DNA from: an uncultured Cryomorphaceae bacterium
GTDB lineage: Bacteria; Bacteroidota; Bacteroidia; Flavobacteriales; Schleiferiaceae
NCBI GenBank assembly: GCA_937120475.1
Contig: CAKZJV010000007.1
Coordinates: forward strand, 2,868,068-2,932,067
Direction: 5' to 3'
Length of the DNA: 64,000 nucleotides
The translations under genes and the position numbers were made by a program. This document shows positions 42,898 to 52,800 of this stretch, piece by piece. Every line of letters starts with the position of its first letter. Position 1 is the stretch's first letter. The notes under the pieces were generated by a model that saw only the letters and a list, made by a program, of their open reading frames with translations, did no database searches and was not told the DNA's origin.

Positions 42898-44133
42898 TTA
42901 GTTAGCGGCCTGAGCCACGGTAAAGTTGAAACGACCGGCAATGGTATTGGATATCTGATCAATAGTAGCCGGGGTAAGGTCCCAGAAACCATTAGCACCA
43001 CCGGCCATTAAACTACCCAGGAAACCGGACACTTCCGTAGCACTGAAATAAGGATTTCCAGTCTCGGGATTATGGGTAAACCTGAGGCTGTAGATGAACC
43101 CATAGCCTTCAGAAAGATCATGGAAAGCGGTACCCATATTACCATTATTGATGGCATTCTTACCGGCCTGTAGATAATATACCGCACGGATGGCCAGCAT
43201 TTCTGAAATTTTAGCACGAACAATATCCGCTTGCTGGTCACGCACCGTGTAATTTTTAGCTACAATGGCGGCACGGCCTAATTTCAGGGCGTTGTATATT
43301 TCTTCGGCAATACCAGCAAAATCAGCATCACCATTAACACGTCCTAAATACTTATTTAAAAAAGCATCATCATTACCTAAAGTGGCGAGCGGGTCAGCAC
43401 CGTTGGCGGCCCCACCAAACAGGTAACCGTAGGCTTCGTCCCACTTGTGCTCCATGTTGGTGTAACTCTTCCCGTCAACCGTAGTACCGTTGTCGTTTTC
43501 CTCACGGTTATTACCGCCATCCAGCACACCTTCATCCAGGTAGTTATTCAACATCTGATCAGCTATACAGGCACCCATTAATGATTTTAGGAAGGCCTGG
43601 TCATATTCCAAGCCCTGGGCGTTCACGTAACGTGCGGAACTTCCATCAGCAATCTGGCCGGGAACTCCGGCAGCGGCAGCCTGAGACCATGCGGGGAATA
43701 CTTCGTTCACCTGAAGGGTTATCCAGTTCTCAAAATCTTCTTTAATAGCCGCACTTTCCGAGGCGTTGGAACTGAAGTAGGCAAAAGAAGCGGCAGTTTT
43801 AGAGCGAAGGCTCTTGCTAGATGCGTTGAGTGCAGGGTCACTAAAGGGATCTACGTTGTTTCCGCTGGCATCCTCATTAGCATACATATGCATCAGGTCC
43901 GTTTCGGATTTTGTGGTGTTCTTAAAGGCTGAACTTAACTCACCGCCCATGGCAAGCCTTTCGGTTTGGCCACTATAGCTTACCGTGCTTGAGCCGTCAC
44001 GCTCAAAGGTGTAGGTGGCTGGTGCAATTACATTGTTTTGATTATCCTTATCGGAATCATCATCTTTCTCACAAGCTGTAGTTCCCATTAATACTATGGC
44101 ACCCAGGCTAAGTGGAATCCAAAACTTACGCAT
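42898..44133 (-). CDS. DUF4856 lipoprotein
   Basis: This 411-residue lipoprotein has a signal ending MGTTAC (lipidated Cys). After a Asp/Asn-rich linker, the DUF4856 domain begins near PATYTFERDGSSTVSYSG and shows the usual RYVNAQGLEYDQAF, the HKWDEAYGYLFG segment and a helical C-terminus with RAVYYLQAGK. Function is unknown, but it consistently precedes imelysin-family genes. It is first in the operon DUF4856-imelysin-HTTM-TonB. A full consensus promoter lies 33-63 bases upstream. Confidence 0.9.
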   Translation of the reverse strand: MRKFWIPLSLGAIVLMGTTACEKDDDSDKDNQNNVIAPATYTFERDGSSTVSYSGQTERLAMGGELSSAFKNTTKSETDLMHMYANEDASGNNVDPFSDPALNASSKSLRSKTAASFAYFSSNASESAAIKEDFENWITLQVNEVFPAWSQAAAAGVPGQIADGSSARYVNAQGLEYDQAFLKSLMGACIADQMLNNYLDEGVLDGGNNREENDNGTTVDGKSYTNMEHKWDEAYGYLFGGAANGADPLATLGNDDAFLNKYLGRVNGDADFAGIAEEIYNALKLGRAAIVAKNYTVRDQQADIVRAKISEMLAIRAVYYLQAGKNAINNGNMGTAFHDLSEGYGFIYSLRFTHNPETGNPYFSATEVSGFLGSLMAGGANGFWDLTPATIDQISNTIAGRFNFTVAQAAN

Positions 44134-44165
44134 CTGTTTTTATTTAGATTAATTTAAAATAAGGG

Positions 44166-44196
44166 CAAAAATAGGGTGCACATTTTAGGATGCAAA
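44166..44196 (-). promoter_or_regulatory. Bacteroidota-type promoter for the DUF4856-imelysin-HTTM-TonB operon
   Basis: On the minus strand TTTG (44193-44196) and TATTTTTG (44166-44173) are separated by exactly 19 bp, matching both consensus elements. The -7 box is 33 bases upstream of the DUF4856 start. Confidence 0.7.
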
Positions 44197-44440
44197 CGTA
44201 TTGCTGATATTTTTTTAGTGATTACCGGTTTTAAAATTTACCCGGCTGAAGATCATGTGGTTGCATGAATGAAAATTCTAATATTGATTCCTGGAAACTA
44301 GGGTAACCGGCAATGAGATTATACTTATGGAAGCGCCTTTCCCAGAAACAAGTTCTCCATCATTAACGTAACCGCTGCACTACCTTCAACTTACCTCACG
44401 ATGCTCGTATCGGTTTCCGATACAGTGCCCGGCATTTTCA

Positions 44441-44575
44441 ATGAACACCGGTCGGTTCTATTCAGGTATTACCGCCAATAGAAGTGAGGTGAAGCCGGGG
44501 GCGGTACCGTGGAAGTTCCCTACCTAAACCGGGGACGAGGTCGAGTTTTGGGTAGAAATAATGGTGCCTTTATGA
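44441..44575 (+). pseudogene. Possible decayed coding fragment
   Basis: One frame reads protein-like for 28 codons from the ATG at 44441 (with ITANRSEVKPGAVPWKFPT), then a TAA, then continues in the same frame for 15 more codons (TGDEVEFWVEI) to a stop at 44573-44575. The composition resembles real coding sequence but no family was recognised and the surrounding frames are broken. It is a weak candidate. Confidence 0.25.
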
Positions 44576-44701
44576 AATTTTTAAAGTCATAGTATCCGGC
44601 AAACGATAGCGTTACTTTAGCCTTATCTAATATAGTCACCTAAAGAGGAAAAGTCTGCCGGGTTTTAAAGACGCTGGAATGACCTGCACCAACAATTAAT
44701 T

Positions 44702-45364
44702 ATGAAGAAACTACTAAGTCTGGCATTGCTGTCCATAATATCAACCGTTGGGCTGTCACAGTCCTCTACGCTGGGAAACTGGCTGATCTATTTTGGAAAC
44801 AAGCAATTGGGTGATCGCTGGAACCTGCATCATGAGGTTCAACACCGTAATTACAATGCCCTTGGTGACCTTGAGCAACTGCTATTGAGAACCGGCATTG
44901 GTTATGACCTTACTGAAAATAACAACAATGTTTTGCTGGGTTACGGCTTTATACACAGCCAGAACTACATTGTGAATTCGGATGAAAAGATAGAGGTGGA
45001 CGAGCACCGAATCTTCCAGCAGTTTATAACGCGCCAAAATTTTGGCCGCGTGGGTTTACAACACCGATATCGCTTTGAACAACGCTGGATAGAGAACCGG
45101 GATTTTAAGTTGAGGTTTCGCTATTTCCTTTCTATCAACATGGCTTTAAGTAACCCACGGATGGAGGATAAAACGTTTTACCTTTCTGCTTACAATGAAA
45201 TATTCATTAACAACCAAAACGTTTTATTTGACCGAAACAGATTATACGGAGGACTGGGTTACAGGCTTAGCCGTTTGGTTCGGTTTGAACTGGGCTATAT
45301 GAATCAATTTTTAAACAACGGTGGCCGTGATCAGGTCAACGTAATAACTTTTCTTAATTTTTAA
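44702..45364 (+). CDS. DUF2490 outer-membrane-barrel-like protein
   Basis: This 220-residue protein has a signal peptide ending VGLSQ (about residues 1-19). The DUF2490 pattern follows: GNWLIYFGNKQLGDRWNLHH, then alternating beta strands and RHRYRFEQRW-like segments (here LQHRYRFEQRW), ending in a barrel-like NVITFLNF. The family is thought to form small outer-membrane barrels; no substrate is known. It is 10 bases upstream of the exported carbonic anhydrase gene, so they form one transcript. Confidence 0.85.
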   Translation: MKKLLSLALLSIISTVGLSQSSTLGNWLIYFGNKQLGDRWNLHHEVQHRNYNALGDLEQLLLRTGIGYDLTENNNNVLLGYGFIHSQNYIVNSDEKIEVDEHRIFQQFITRQNFGRVGLQHRYRFEQRWIENRDFKLRFRYFLSINMALSNPRMEDKTFYLSAYNEIFINNQNVLFDRNRLYGGLGYRLSRLVRFELGYMNQFLNNGGRDQVNVITFLNF

Positions 45365-45374
45365 TTGTACAACC

Positions 45375-46130
45375 ATGAAAATTACAACGAGTGCCTTCGG
45401 GCTTTTAGTAGTGGCTATCATGTCAGCCACCTGCAATCAGCCCGCTGAACAGCCCGCCAAAGTTGAGCCTAAGAAGGAGATAAAGCAGGATGAAGAGATA
45501 GTAGGTTTGGTAGAGGATGTACTCACCAAAGAAGAACAGGCTGCATTAACCCCTGATATGGTAATCCAGTCTTTTAAAGAAGGCAATGGAAGGTTTATGC
45601 GGAATGACCTTACGGCCAGAAATCATTCTGAGCAGGTAAGGAAAAGTACCAATGCCCAATACCCAAAAGCCATTGTGCTTTCATGCGTGGATAGCCGGGT
45701 GCCGGTAGAGGATGTTTTTGACCGTGGTATCGGTGATATTTTTGTGGCCAGGGTAGCCGGGAACTTTGTGAATGAAGATATCCTGGGTAGTATGGAGTTT
45801 GCCTGTAAAGTATCGGGTTCCAAGCTTATACTGGTAATGGGGCATGAGCATTGCGGAGCGGTAAAGGCCGCGGTGGATGACGTAAAACTGGGTAACATAA
45901 CAAGCATGCTGGCCAAGATACGCCCTGCGGTGGAAGCCGTGGAATACAGTGGCGCCAGAACTTCTGAAAATGATGAGTTTGTGCACCTGGCTTGCAAAAG
46001 CAACGTGCGAAACACCATTGAGAACATAAGGAAACAAAGCCCTATATTAAAGGAAATGGAAGAAAAGGGTGCCATAAAAATTATGGGTGCCGTTTACGAT
46101 ATGGATTCAGGTGAGGTTTCGTTTATGTAA
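45375..46130 (+). CDS. Exported beta-class carbonic anhydrase
   Basis: This 251-residue protein begins with a signal and a possible lipidated Cys (SATCNQ; the lipobox is not ideal), then an acidic linker. The beta-carbonic anhydrase domain has the zinc site Cys104 and Asp106-Arg108 (SCVDSR), His157 and Cys160 (GHEHCG). VAGNF and GSMEFACKVSGSKLILVMG are also typical. It interconverts CO2 and bicarbonate, here in the periplasm or at the outer membrane. It is co-directional with the DUF2490 gene before it and the MscS-like gene 110 bases after it. Confidence 0.9.
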   Translation: MKITTSAFGLLVVAIMSATCNQPAEQPAKVEPKKEIKQDEEIVGLVEDVLTKEEQAALTPDMVIQSFKEGNGRFMRNDLTARNHSEQVRKSTNAQYPKAIVLSCVDSRVPVEDVFDRGIGDIFVARVAGNFVNEDILGSMEFACKVSGSKLILVMGHEHCGAVKAAVDDVKLGNITSMLAKIRPAVEAVEYSGARTSENDEFVHLACKSNVRNTIENIRKQSPILKEMEEKGAIKIMGAVYDMDSGEVSFM

Positions 46131-46240
46131 AAACCTTAGTCATAACAAAATGGTTTTGAAGTATTGGGTGCCTGCTTCATTTACATCAACACCGGGTAAA
46201 TGTTAGGGCACCGGTCAAATTAAAAATAGGATCTTCTGGT

Positions 46241-46729
46241 ATGGAAATCAGGTTAATAGAAACGATAAGTATTGTACTGGTATATTTTCTTTTGAGGTTG
46301 ATTGTGGCTAAGGTCATCCTTAAAACGGTGGAGCGGAGCTTAATGCAAAAACGGAGGGCCAAGCTTATACTAAAGGCCTTCAGCATAATACTGGCCATTA
46401 TATTCATTACCTCATTATTCCTGATATGGGGTGTTAACCAATCGGACCTGGTTCTCTTTCTGGGTTCGTTTCTGGCCATTTTGGGTATGGCTTTTTTTGC
46501 ACAGTGGTCGATTTTATCCAACATTACCTCTGGCATCATTCTTTTCTTCAATCACCCGGTTAAACTGGATGATACTATTAGCATTATGGATAAAGAATTC
46601 AATATTGAGGGTAGGGTAAGCGATATAAGCCTCTTTTTTGTAAGTCTCAAAACCAAGGAAGGTAAACAGATTACCCTGCCCAGTAATATACTCTTGCAAA
46701 AAATGATTATGCATTCTAAAGATGACTGA
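46241..46729 (+). CDS. Small mechanosensitive-channel (MscS-type) protein
   Basis: This 162-residue protein has two to three N-terminal hydrophobic helices and then the MscS pore/beta-domain entry: LGMAFFAQWSILSNITSGIIL, FNHPVKLDDTISI, VSDISLFFVSLKTKEGKQIT and LPSNILLQK. It ends soon after the beta domain, lacking the larger C-terminal vestibule of E. coli MscS, so it is a minimal form. Its stop overlaps the next start by 8 bases. Confidence 0.85.
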   Translation: MEIRLIETISIVLVYFLLRLIVAKVILKTVERSLMQKRRAKLILKAFSIILAIIFITSLFLIWGVNQSDLVLFLGSFLAILGMAFFAQWSILSNITSGIILFFNHPVKLDDTISIMDKEFNIEGRVSDISLFFVSLKTKEGKQITLPSNILLQKMIMHSKDD

Positions 46730-47306
46730 AAGTGTGCCATTTAAAATAATGTGGATAGTTTGTTTGTTTTGCCTGCAAAGCGGGTATGCCCAGCAAAAGT
46801 TTGAAAAGGAAAGCCGACTAAAGATGGATGAGGTTCCTGAAATGGCCTTGCAGTTTATAGACTCATTAGAGCCCGAGTCAAAAATCAACTGGTATTTGGA
46901 AGAGGGACTCGAAAGCACCAGCATTGAAGCAAAGTTTCGCTATAAAGGGAAAAAGTTGAGCGTAGAATTTGATACGGCAGGAAAGGTTGAAGACGTGGAA
47001 ATCCAGGTAAAATGGAATACGTTGCCTGCCGCCTTAAGAGATTCGATCAGGGAGGTGTTCCGTTCGGATTGTAACAGGTTCAGTGTGCGCAAGGTACAGG
47101 TACAATATTCAGGAAGCCGCACTACACTGATTGCTAAATTAAAGACGGATAGTACTACGGTAGGGTATATAACCCGGTATGAGCTTATTACAAAATGCCG
47201 TACCGATGAAGATATTGCCTTGTATGAATATCTGTTTGATAGCGAAGGCCTAAGCCTGACCCGGTCTAAAATAATCTTTAATAACTCCAGTAACCTTGAA
47301 TACTGA
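46722..47306 (+). CDS. Exported PepSY-like protein
   Basis: This 194-residue protein has a signal peptide ending SGYAQ (about residues 1-24). The mature part, with VPEMALQFIDSLEPESKINW and KKLSVEFDTAGKVEDVEI, resembles the putative beta-lactamase-inhibitor-like PepSY fold of Bacteroidota. This is a weak structural guess, not a firm family call. It overlaps the MscS-like gene by 8 bases and the next gene by 11 bases, implying tight translational coupling. Confidence 0.6.
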   Translation: MTESVPFKIMWIVCLFCLQSGYAQQKFEKESRLKMDEVPEMALQFIDSLEPESKINWYLEEGLESTSIEAKFRYKGKKLSVEFDTAGKVEDVEIQVKWNTLPAALRDSIREVFRSDCNRFSVRKVQVQYSGSRTTLIAKLKTDSTTVGYITRYELITKCRTDEDIALYEYLFDSEGLSLTRSKIIFNNSSNLEY

Positions 47307-47988
47307 CCGGATAAGGTTTTGGGTGTTTTTCTGCTGCCTTGTGTTGGGTACGCAGTCTTTGGCCCAGGATATCTATCAGATTGGAATTTTGCCTTCCATC
47401 AACTTTAATTACAAGCTCGAAAAAGGTTGGTCTGCTAACTTCAGAACGGAATCGCGGCAAACCTTTAAATCAGGTCAGTTTGGTAAAGAAACCAGTCCTC
47501 AATATCAATACGTCCTTAGCGATTTCTCTTTTTTGGCCGCCAAAAAAGTGGGCTTGAACTCCCGGGTAGCCGGAGGCTATCTCATACGTTTCCGCAATGG
47601 AGATCTTATACACCGGCTCATTCAACAATATACCCTGGTGCAAAGATTAAATAGTTACCGCTTGGCTCATAGGATTGTTTTGGACCAGACTTTTTCATCC
47701 GGTCAGGCTACCGAATTCAGGTTGCGATACAGGCTGGCAAGTGAAATACCTTTGAATGGAGAAGCTGCTGACCCCAGGGAGTTTTACCTAAAGATCAGTA
47801 ACGAATACCTTAATGGTGTAGAGGGTAAAGCGTATGATCTTGAAATCAGGTTGGTACCTCTATTAGGATACATTTTTACACCGGCTCATAAAATTGAAAT
47901 AGGCCTGGATTACCGTGTCAACTCTTTCCTGGTAAGGCAGGGCGACCATGACTTCTGGACCAGCATCAATTGGTATATTGAAATTTGA
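47296..47988 (+). CDS. Second DUF2490-like outer-membrane protein
   Basis: This 230-residue protein has a signal peptide ending QSLAQ. DUF2490-like alternating strands follow (QIGILPSINFNYKLEKGWSANF, HRLIQQYTLVQRLN) with a barrel-like end DFWTSINWYIEI. The start is TTG at 47296, overlapping the preceding gene by 11 bases; a GTG at 47323 is an alternative. It brackets the carbonic anhydrase-MscS-PepSY cluster with the other DUF2490 protein. Confidence 0.75.
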   Translation: MNTDRIRFWVFFCCLVLGTQSLAQDIYQIGILPSINFNYKLEKGWSANFRTESRQTFKSGQFGKETSPQYQYVLSDFSFLAAKKVGLNSRVAGGYLIRFRNGDLIHRLIQQYTLVQRLNSYRLAHRIVLDQTFSSGQATEFRLRYRLASEIPLNGEAADPREFYLKISNEYLNGVEGKAYDLEIRLVPLLGYIFTPAHKIEIGLDYRVNSFLVRQGDHDFWTSINWYIEI

Positions 47989-48036
47989 AGACGACCATTC
48001 CGGTATAAAACAAGTTATGTAATCCCTGATTTTTTT

Positions 48037-48819
48037 ATGACAGTATTCCCCTCAGCAGAGCTTAAAGTGGATCTTAAAAAGATTGAGCAGATAAAGCACA
48101 CCATCGATAATACACTGCGTTTGATCACCTTCAGCCGGCAGCATTTGGCGGATGATCTTCTTGATGCCTACCTAACCAAAACCACCAGTCTTAAAGATTT
48201 ATTGAGCATTAAAAATGCCCAAATGGAGGCTGAAACGGAGGAAGAAGTTGAGTTATACGCTGATCGTTTGCGGGATGCCATGTCCTTTATAGCTGCTGAA
48301 ATACTCAGTGATAGCCAGTTTCAGTCAGAGGTTCAGCTCTTTCAGCTTTTCCGGCTGATTTCTCCAGAGGCCCATCAGAGGCACCCCAATAAATACAGGC
48401 AAACCGATGTACAAATTGGTCGTTACGTATGTCCTGAACCATTCAGGATTCCGGCACTGGTATCCGATCTTTTTTACCAAATGGAATTCATTGAAAACCC
48501 AATCATCAGGGCCATTTACTTTCACCATGAGTTAATACGCATTCATCCTTTTGCCGATGGGAACGGCCGAACGGTTAGAATGGCCAAGAACTGGATACTG
48601 ATGTATAAGCTTTGTCCTCCTATTTTTATCTCCGGTGCTGATGAAAAGAGAAAGTACGTTGAGGCGCTGGAAAGCAGTTTTCTGTTTCTGAATCGCGGTG
48701 ACCGTGTGTGGAACCCTCACCTGGAGCTTTTCTTTGACCAGGAACTGGAAAGGCTTTTTAGAAATGTAAACGTGGTTTATAAAAGCGTGGTTGCGGCCGG
48801 TCAATCGAGAATTTCGTGA
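48037..48819 (+). CDS. Fic-domain protein
   Basis: This 260-residue protein carries the Fic motif HPFADGNGR at residues 170-178 and the preceding helices FHHELIRI. Fic enzymes transfer AMP or other nucleotides to target hydroxyls. The N-terminal inhibitory helix should contain S/T-x3-E-G/N. The corresponding segment here reads LLSIKNAQMEAE, where the expected Glu before N appears to be Lys, so inhibition may be lost or moved. No antitoxin gene is adjacent. It is 48 bases downstream of the DUF2490 gene and may share its transcript. Confidence 0.85.
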   Translation: MTVFPSAELKVDLKKIEQIKHTIDNTLRLITFSRQHLADDLLDAYLTKTTSLKDLLSIKNAQMEAETEEEVELYADRLRDAMSFIAAEILSDSQFQSEVQLFQLFRLISPEAHQRHPNKYRQTDVQIGRYVCPEPFRIPALVSDLFYQMEFIENPIIRAIYFHHELIRIHPFADGNGRTVRMAKNWILMYKLCPPIFISGADEKRKYVEALESSFLFLNRGDRVWNPHLELFFDQELERLFRNVNVVYKSVVAAGQSRIS

Positions 48820-49257
48820 TTAGAGGTATTATCCATAATTGACTATATCGCTTCCTGATAGTTTCCCGGTTTCACCAGGTGTTCTCTACCCTAAATGATA
48901 TTGATGGAACCCGACTTCCCACCATTTTAGAAATATGATTAAAGGGAACTTAAGCTTCATATTCCGCAGGAAGACTCTTATACATCATTGAAACAAAGGT
49001 GTGGTGGATTGGATCAGGCTATTTAAACTCTCCGGGCCGCATGAACGGACCGATAACGATGTCAATTTCCAAATGCCGCTAAAGCAAAAAGACTCTTGCT
49101 AATCGCTTTCACAGGAAACACATTTTGTGGTCCAACTCTGGCTATGTTGTTAATCGTGCTGCCAGGATAAACCGGTAAAATAATTGACCTATCAAACAGG
49201 AAATTTTGAAAATGGGGTCTAACGAGTTTTTTTCAGGTTGAATTAATTTTTTTTAAT
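48820..49257. other. Non-coding region before the RHS locus
   Basis: These 438 bases have no supported gene. The last ~60 bases are very AT-rich with a TAATTTG-like element just before the TTG start at 49258, but no full promoter match. No RNA gene or terminator hairpin was recognised. Confidence 0.5.
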
Positions 49258-49869
49258 TTGAAAGAAATTTCGACTTTGTTGAAAAAAACCTTAACCGCTT
49301 TTGCACTGCTAATCATTGTTGGTTGCTCCAATTCCTTATCTCCGGAAGAATATAATGAATGGTATGCAGACCCAGAAAATGGACTTGTTGTTAAACAAGT
49401 ATCCAAGCCCTTTGTTTTTGAAGCGTTTTACCGTCCTGCACCATTGCTGGCCCTGCAGAACTTTGGCGGAAAAATACCTGGCCCGGCTGAATTGGAGGCG
49501 GAACTCAAGGAATTGGAAAAATTTCAGTATTTCAATGTGAGGGTGTCCACAGAAAGCAGGCAGAATTTCTTGAAAGCTAACATTCGAAACCAAGAGGAGT
49601 ATTTTCAACGGGTGGCCTATTTCTCTTCTTTTGCCCAGCCTGATTTCAAATTGGTAGATGGTGGTGATACTTTGAGCTGTTCTATTTATCATTTTGAACG
49701 CTCATATGGGATAAGTCCATACAACACCATACTGTTAGGTTTTGAAAATCCCCATTCAAAACCACGTAATAAAGAATTAATATACGAGGATCGGATTCTG
49801 GGTTTGGCCCCTTTAACTTTTAAAATTGAAGCATCGGCCCTACAAAACCTCCCTAAACTTAAGCCTTAA
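49258..49869 (+). CDS. Unknown lipoprotein at the head of the RHS locus
   Basis: This 203-residue lipoprotein starts with TTG at 49258, where the signal MKEISTLLKKTLTAF... ends in lipobox IIVGC. The mature part has LSPEEYNEWYADPENGLVVK and a beta-rich centre with QNFLKANIRNQEEYFQRV. It was not recognised as a family. It ends 5 bases before the next large gene and may be a chaperone or immunity-like companion of the RHS proteins, but nothing in the sequence proves that. Confidence 0.65.
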   Translation: MKEISTLLKKTLTAFALLIIVGCSNSLSPEEYNEWYADPENGLVVKQVSKPFVFEAFYRPAPLLALQNFGGKIPGPAELEAELKELEKFQYFNVRVSTESRQNFLKANIRNQEEYFQRVAYFSSFAQPDFKLVDGGDTLSCSIYHFERSYGISPYNTILLGFENPHSKPRNKELIYEDRILGLAPLTFKIEASALQNLPKLKP

Positions 49870-49874
49870 CAATT

Positions 49875-52800
49875 ATGATCAGAAACAAGACCGCCTTAAA
49901 GAGTTTATCGCTCACCTTAATCCTAATTTTTCTTGTACAGGTCCTTTTTCCATCTGCAGCCCTGGCCTTAACCGGAGGGCCTAGTCAGCCCGAAGTGGAA
50001 AGTTTTGAACCGATCGGTACCAACCAGATGGTGGATCCCTTTACCGGGGATTTTACCTATAACATTCCACTTTTGGATGTAGGTGGCTACCCTGTAAACA
50101 TTAGTTACCACTCTGGAATTACCATGGATCAGGAAGCCAGTTGGGTAGGTTTGGGGTGGAATATTAATCCGGGAACCGTAAATCGGAATTTGCGGGGTTT
50201 GCCAGACGACTTCAAGGGTGATGAGGTAAGGCGTGAATTCAATATGAAGGATAACACAACCGTTGGTGTTACTGGTGATTTTAATTTGGAGATATTCGGG
50301 TTTGACCCTAAGAAAGCGGGTTTTAATGCCAACCTGGGTTTGGGTATCAATTACAATAGCTACAACGGTATCGGTATTGACATTTCGGGAGGGATTAATG
50401 CCAGCTTAAATAAAGCTTCCGGTGAAAGTGGTACGGCAGGGTTGGGGTTGTCCTTTGTTTCCAGCAGTAATAATGGCCTTACGGTTAGTCCTTCTTTGAG
50501 CTACTCTCAAAAAATGGAGGGGTCCAAGTTAGGGGCATTGGGTTATGAAGAAATGTCGGGAACTGTTGGAGTCAGTGTAAACAGTAGGGCTGGCTTAACA
50601 GGGATGAACGTGGGTGTTTCAGCTAAACGAACTATCGAAAGAGAAAAAACGGTTAATGGTACAACTACTACCGAAAAAATAACCAAGAGTGGTGGCACAT
50701 TCTCCGGTATAAGCTTTATACCGGCTACCTACCTGCCTCAACAAAAGTTCCCCTTTGAAAGTAAAAATATCTCGGCCAGTTTGAAGTTAGGGGCTGAGGT
50801 AGTGGGAAATACAGCCTCTTTTGCCCTAAGTGGTTATTACTCTTCTCAAAAACTAAAATCCCATTTGATGCATAGCCCGGCCTATGGTTATTTATACGCT
50901 GAAGATGGTATTTCGGATTCTAAATCATTACTGGACTTTAACCGGGAGAAAGACCGCCCTTTCACGCGGCACACTCCCAACCTACCCTTAACCAATCAAA
51001 CCTTTGATCTTTTCGGAATTTCAGGTCAGGGAATAGATGGTATGTTCAGAGCCCACCGCAGTGAAGTTGCTTATGTAAGGGATCCCTTTGTAAAAAATAC
51101 CAGTGCTTCGTACAGTTTAGGCGTTGAGCTAGGTGTTGGGGGTATTGTAAAATTTGGAGCGGATGCCACGATCAATGAGGTGCTGTCCAAATCCGGTGGT
51201 TGGTCGGAAAGAAATGATGCCATTACCCATTTAGCCTATCAAAATGAGTTACCAAATGATTTGTACGAAGGCAGTTATTTCAAAAGAATAGGTGAACCTA
51301 CCCCCGATTTGGGAGTGGAAGATGAGGAATACTGGAAAAGTGCACTCTACGCTGATGAACCTCTACAGATAAAAATTGCCGGGGACGGATATAGCCGTTA
51401 TGCGGCTTCGAAATATCGTAAAAAGAGTAAGCAGGAGTTTGACATGAGCCAGGTTAAAAGAACTGCACGTGATAAACGCAACCAGGTCATTAGTAGCCTT
51501 ACTAAGGAAGAGGTAGGCCAGGGTATGGGGTTGGATTCTTATGTGAGCGATCATGCCGAAGATCATCATATTGGCGAACTAACGGTGCTCAAGACCGATG
51601 GTAGCCGCTATGTGTACGGAGTTCCGGCCTATAACTTTTTTCAGCGGGAGTCCACCTTCAATGTGAGCGGTAACTCGGGTAAAGATTGTACTACCGGCTT
51701 GATCAATTACGGAGGAACGGATGATGGTAAGGGCAATAAAAAGGGGATTGACAATTTTTACGAAAGTACCGAAACACCACCCTATGCACACTCTTACCTT
51801 ATCAGTGCGGTTCTGTCTGCCGATTACTCGGACATGGATGGGGAAAAAGGCCCTAGCCTTGGAGATTACGGGAATTATGTAAAATTTGAATACGACAAGA
51901 TCGATAATTACGATTGGCGGGTGCCCTATACATCAGGTAAAGCATCGCTTAGCGAAGGTTTGAAGAGTTTGGCTTCCGATGATATGGGACATTACATCTA
52001 CGGTGAAAAAGAACTTTTTTACCTGGAGACCATGGAGTCCAGGACCCATATTGCGGTTTTTCATAAATCGATCCGGGCAGATGGTTACGGGGCTGAGCCT
52101 TTACAGGGAGGTTTTGGGCCTTCAGCGGCCTCCCTTAAGCTGGATAGTATTTCGCTTTATACCATGGCCGATTATATCAGTTATGATGGGGATGTATTGC
52201 AGATGGTGCCTCTTAAGAGAGTACACTTTGAATACGATTATTCACTTTGCCCTGGGGTTCCTAATAATGAAGATAATGATCTTGCAGCCGGAGTGGATGA
52301 TTATGGGAAACTAACCTTGAAAAAAATATTCTTCACCTACGGCAAATCTCACAAAGCACGTTTTATTCCCTATCAATTTAATTATGCCGATCCGGATCAT
52401 GATGGGGTCATAAACCCGGAATACAACCCATCCTATAATCTTAAAGGTTATGATCGCTGGGGATCGTACAAACCTAATGACCAGGGTTCCTGCAGTCATT
52501 CCGGGCCCATTTCCACTGCAGAATATCCTTATACAGAACAAGATGAGGCATTGACCGATGTATATAGCCAGGCCTGGAGTTTAACTTCTATCCATCTTCC
52601 CTCCGGGGGAAAGATGAAGATCGATTATGAATCGGATGATTACGCTTATGTTCAGGACCGGCCAGCTATGCAGATGTTTAAAGTGGCCGGCATCGGGGAG
52701 GGAACTTCTTTTAACCCGGCCTTCCCTCAAAACAACCTTTATGATGGTAACAATCCTCATGAATTTATTTACTTTCAGTTGCAGGAACCGGTTAGTACTT

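Larger units (their letters stand above)
44134..44701. other. Non-coding region upstream of the DUF4856 operon and the DUF2490 gene
   Basis: These 568 bases hold the DUF4856 promoter (44166-44196), a short hairpin GTATCGG-TTT-CCGATAC (44407-44423) and a stretch near 44441-44575 that looks like a broken coding frame (listed separately). No clear promoter for the gene at 44702 was found by eye, and no RNA gene was seen. Confidence 0.5.
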
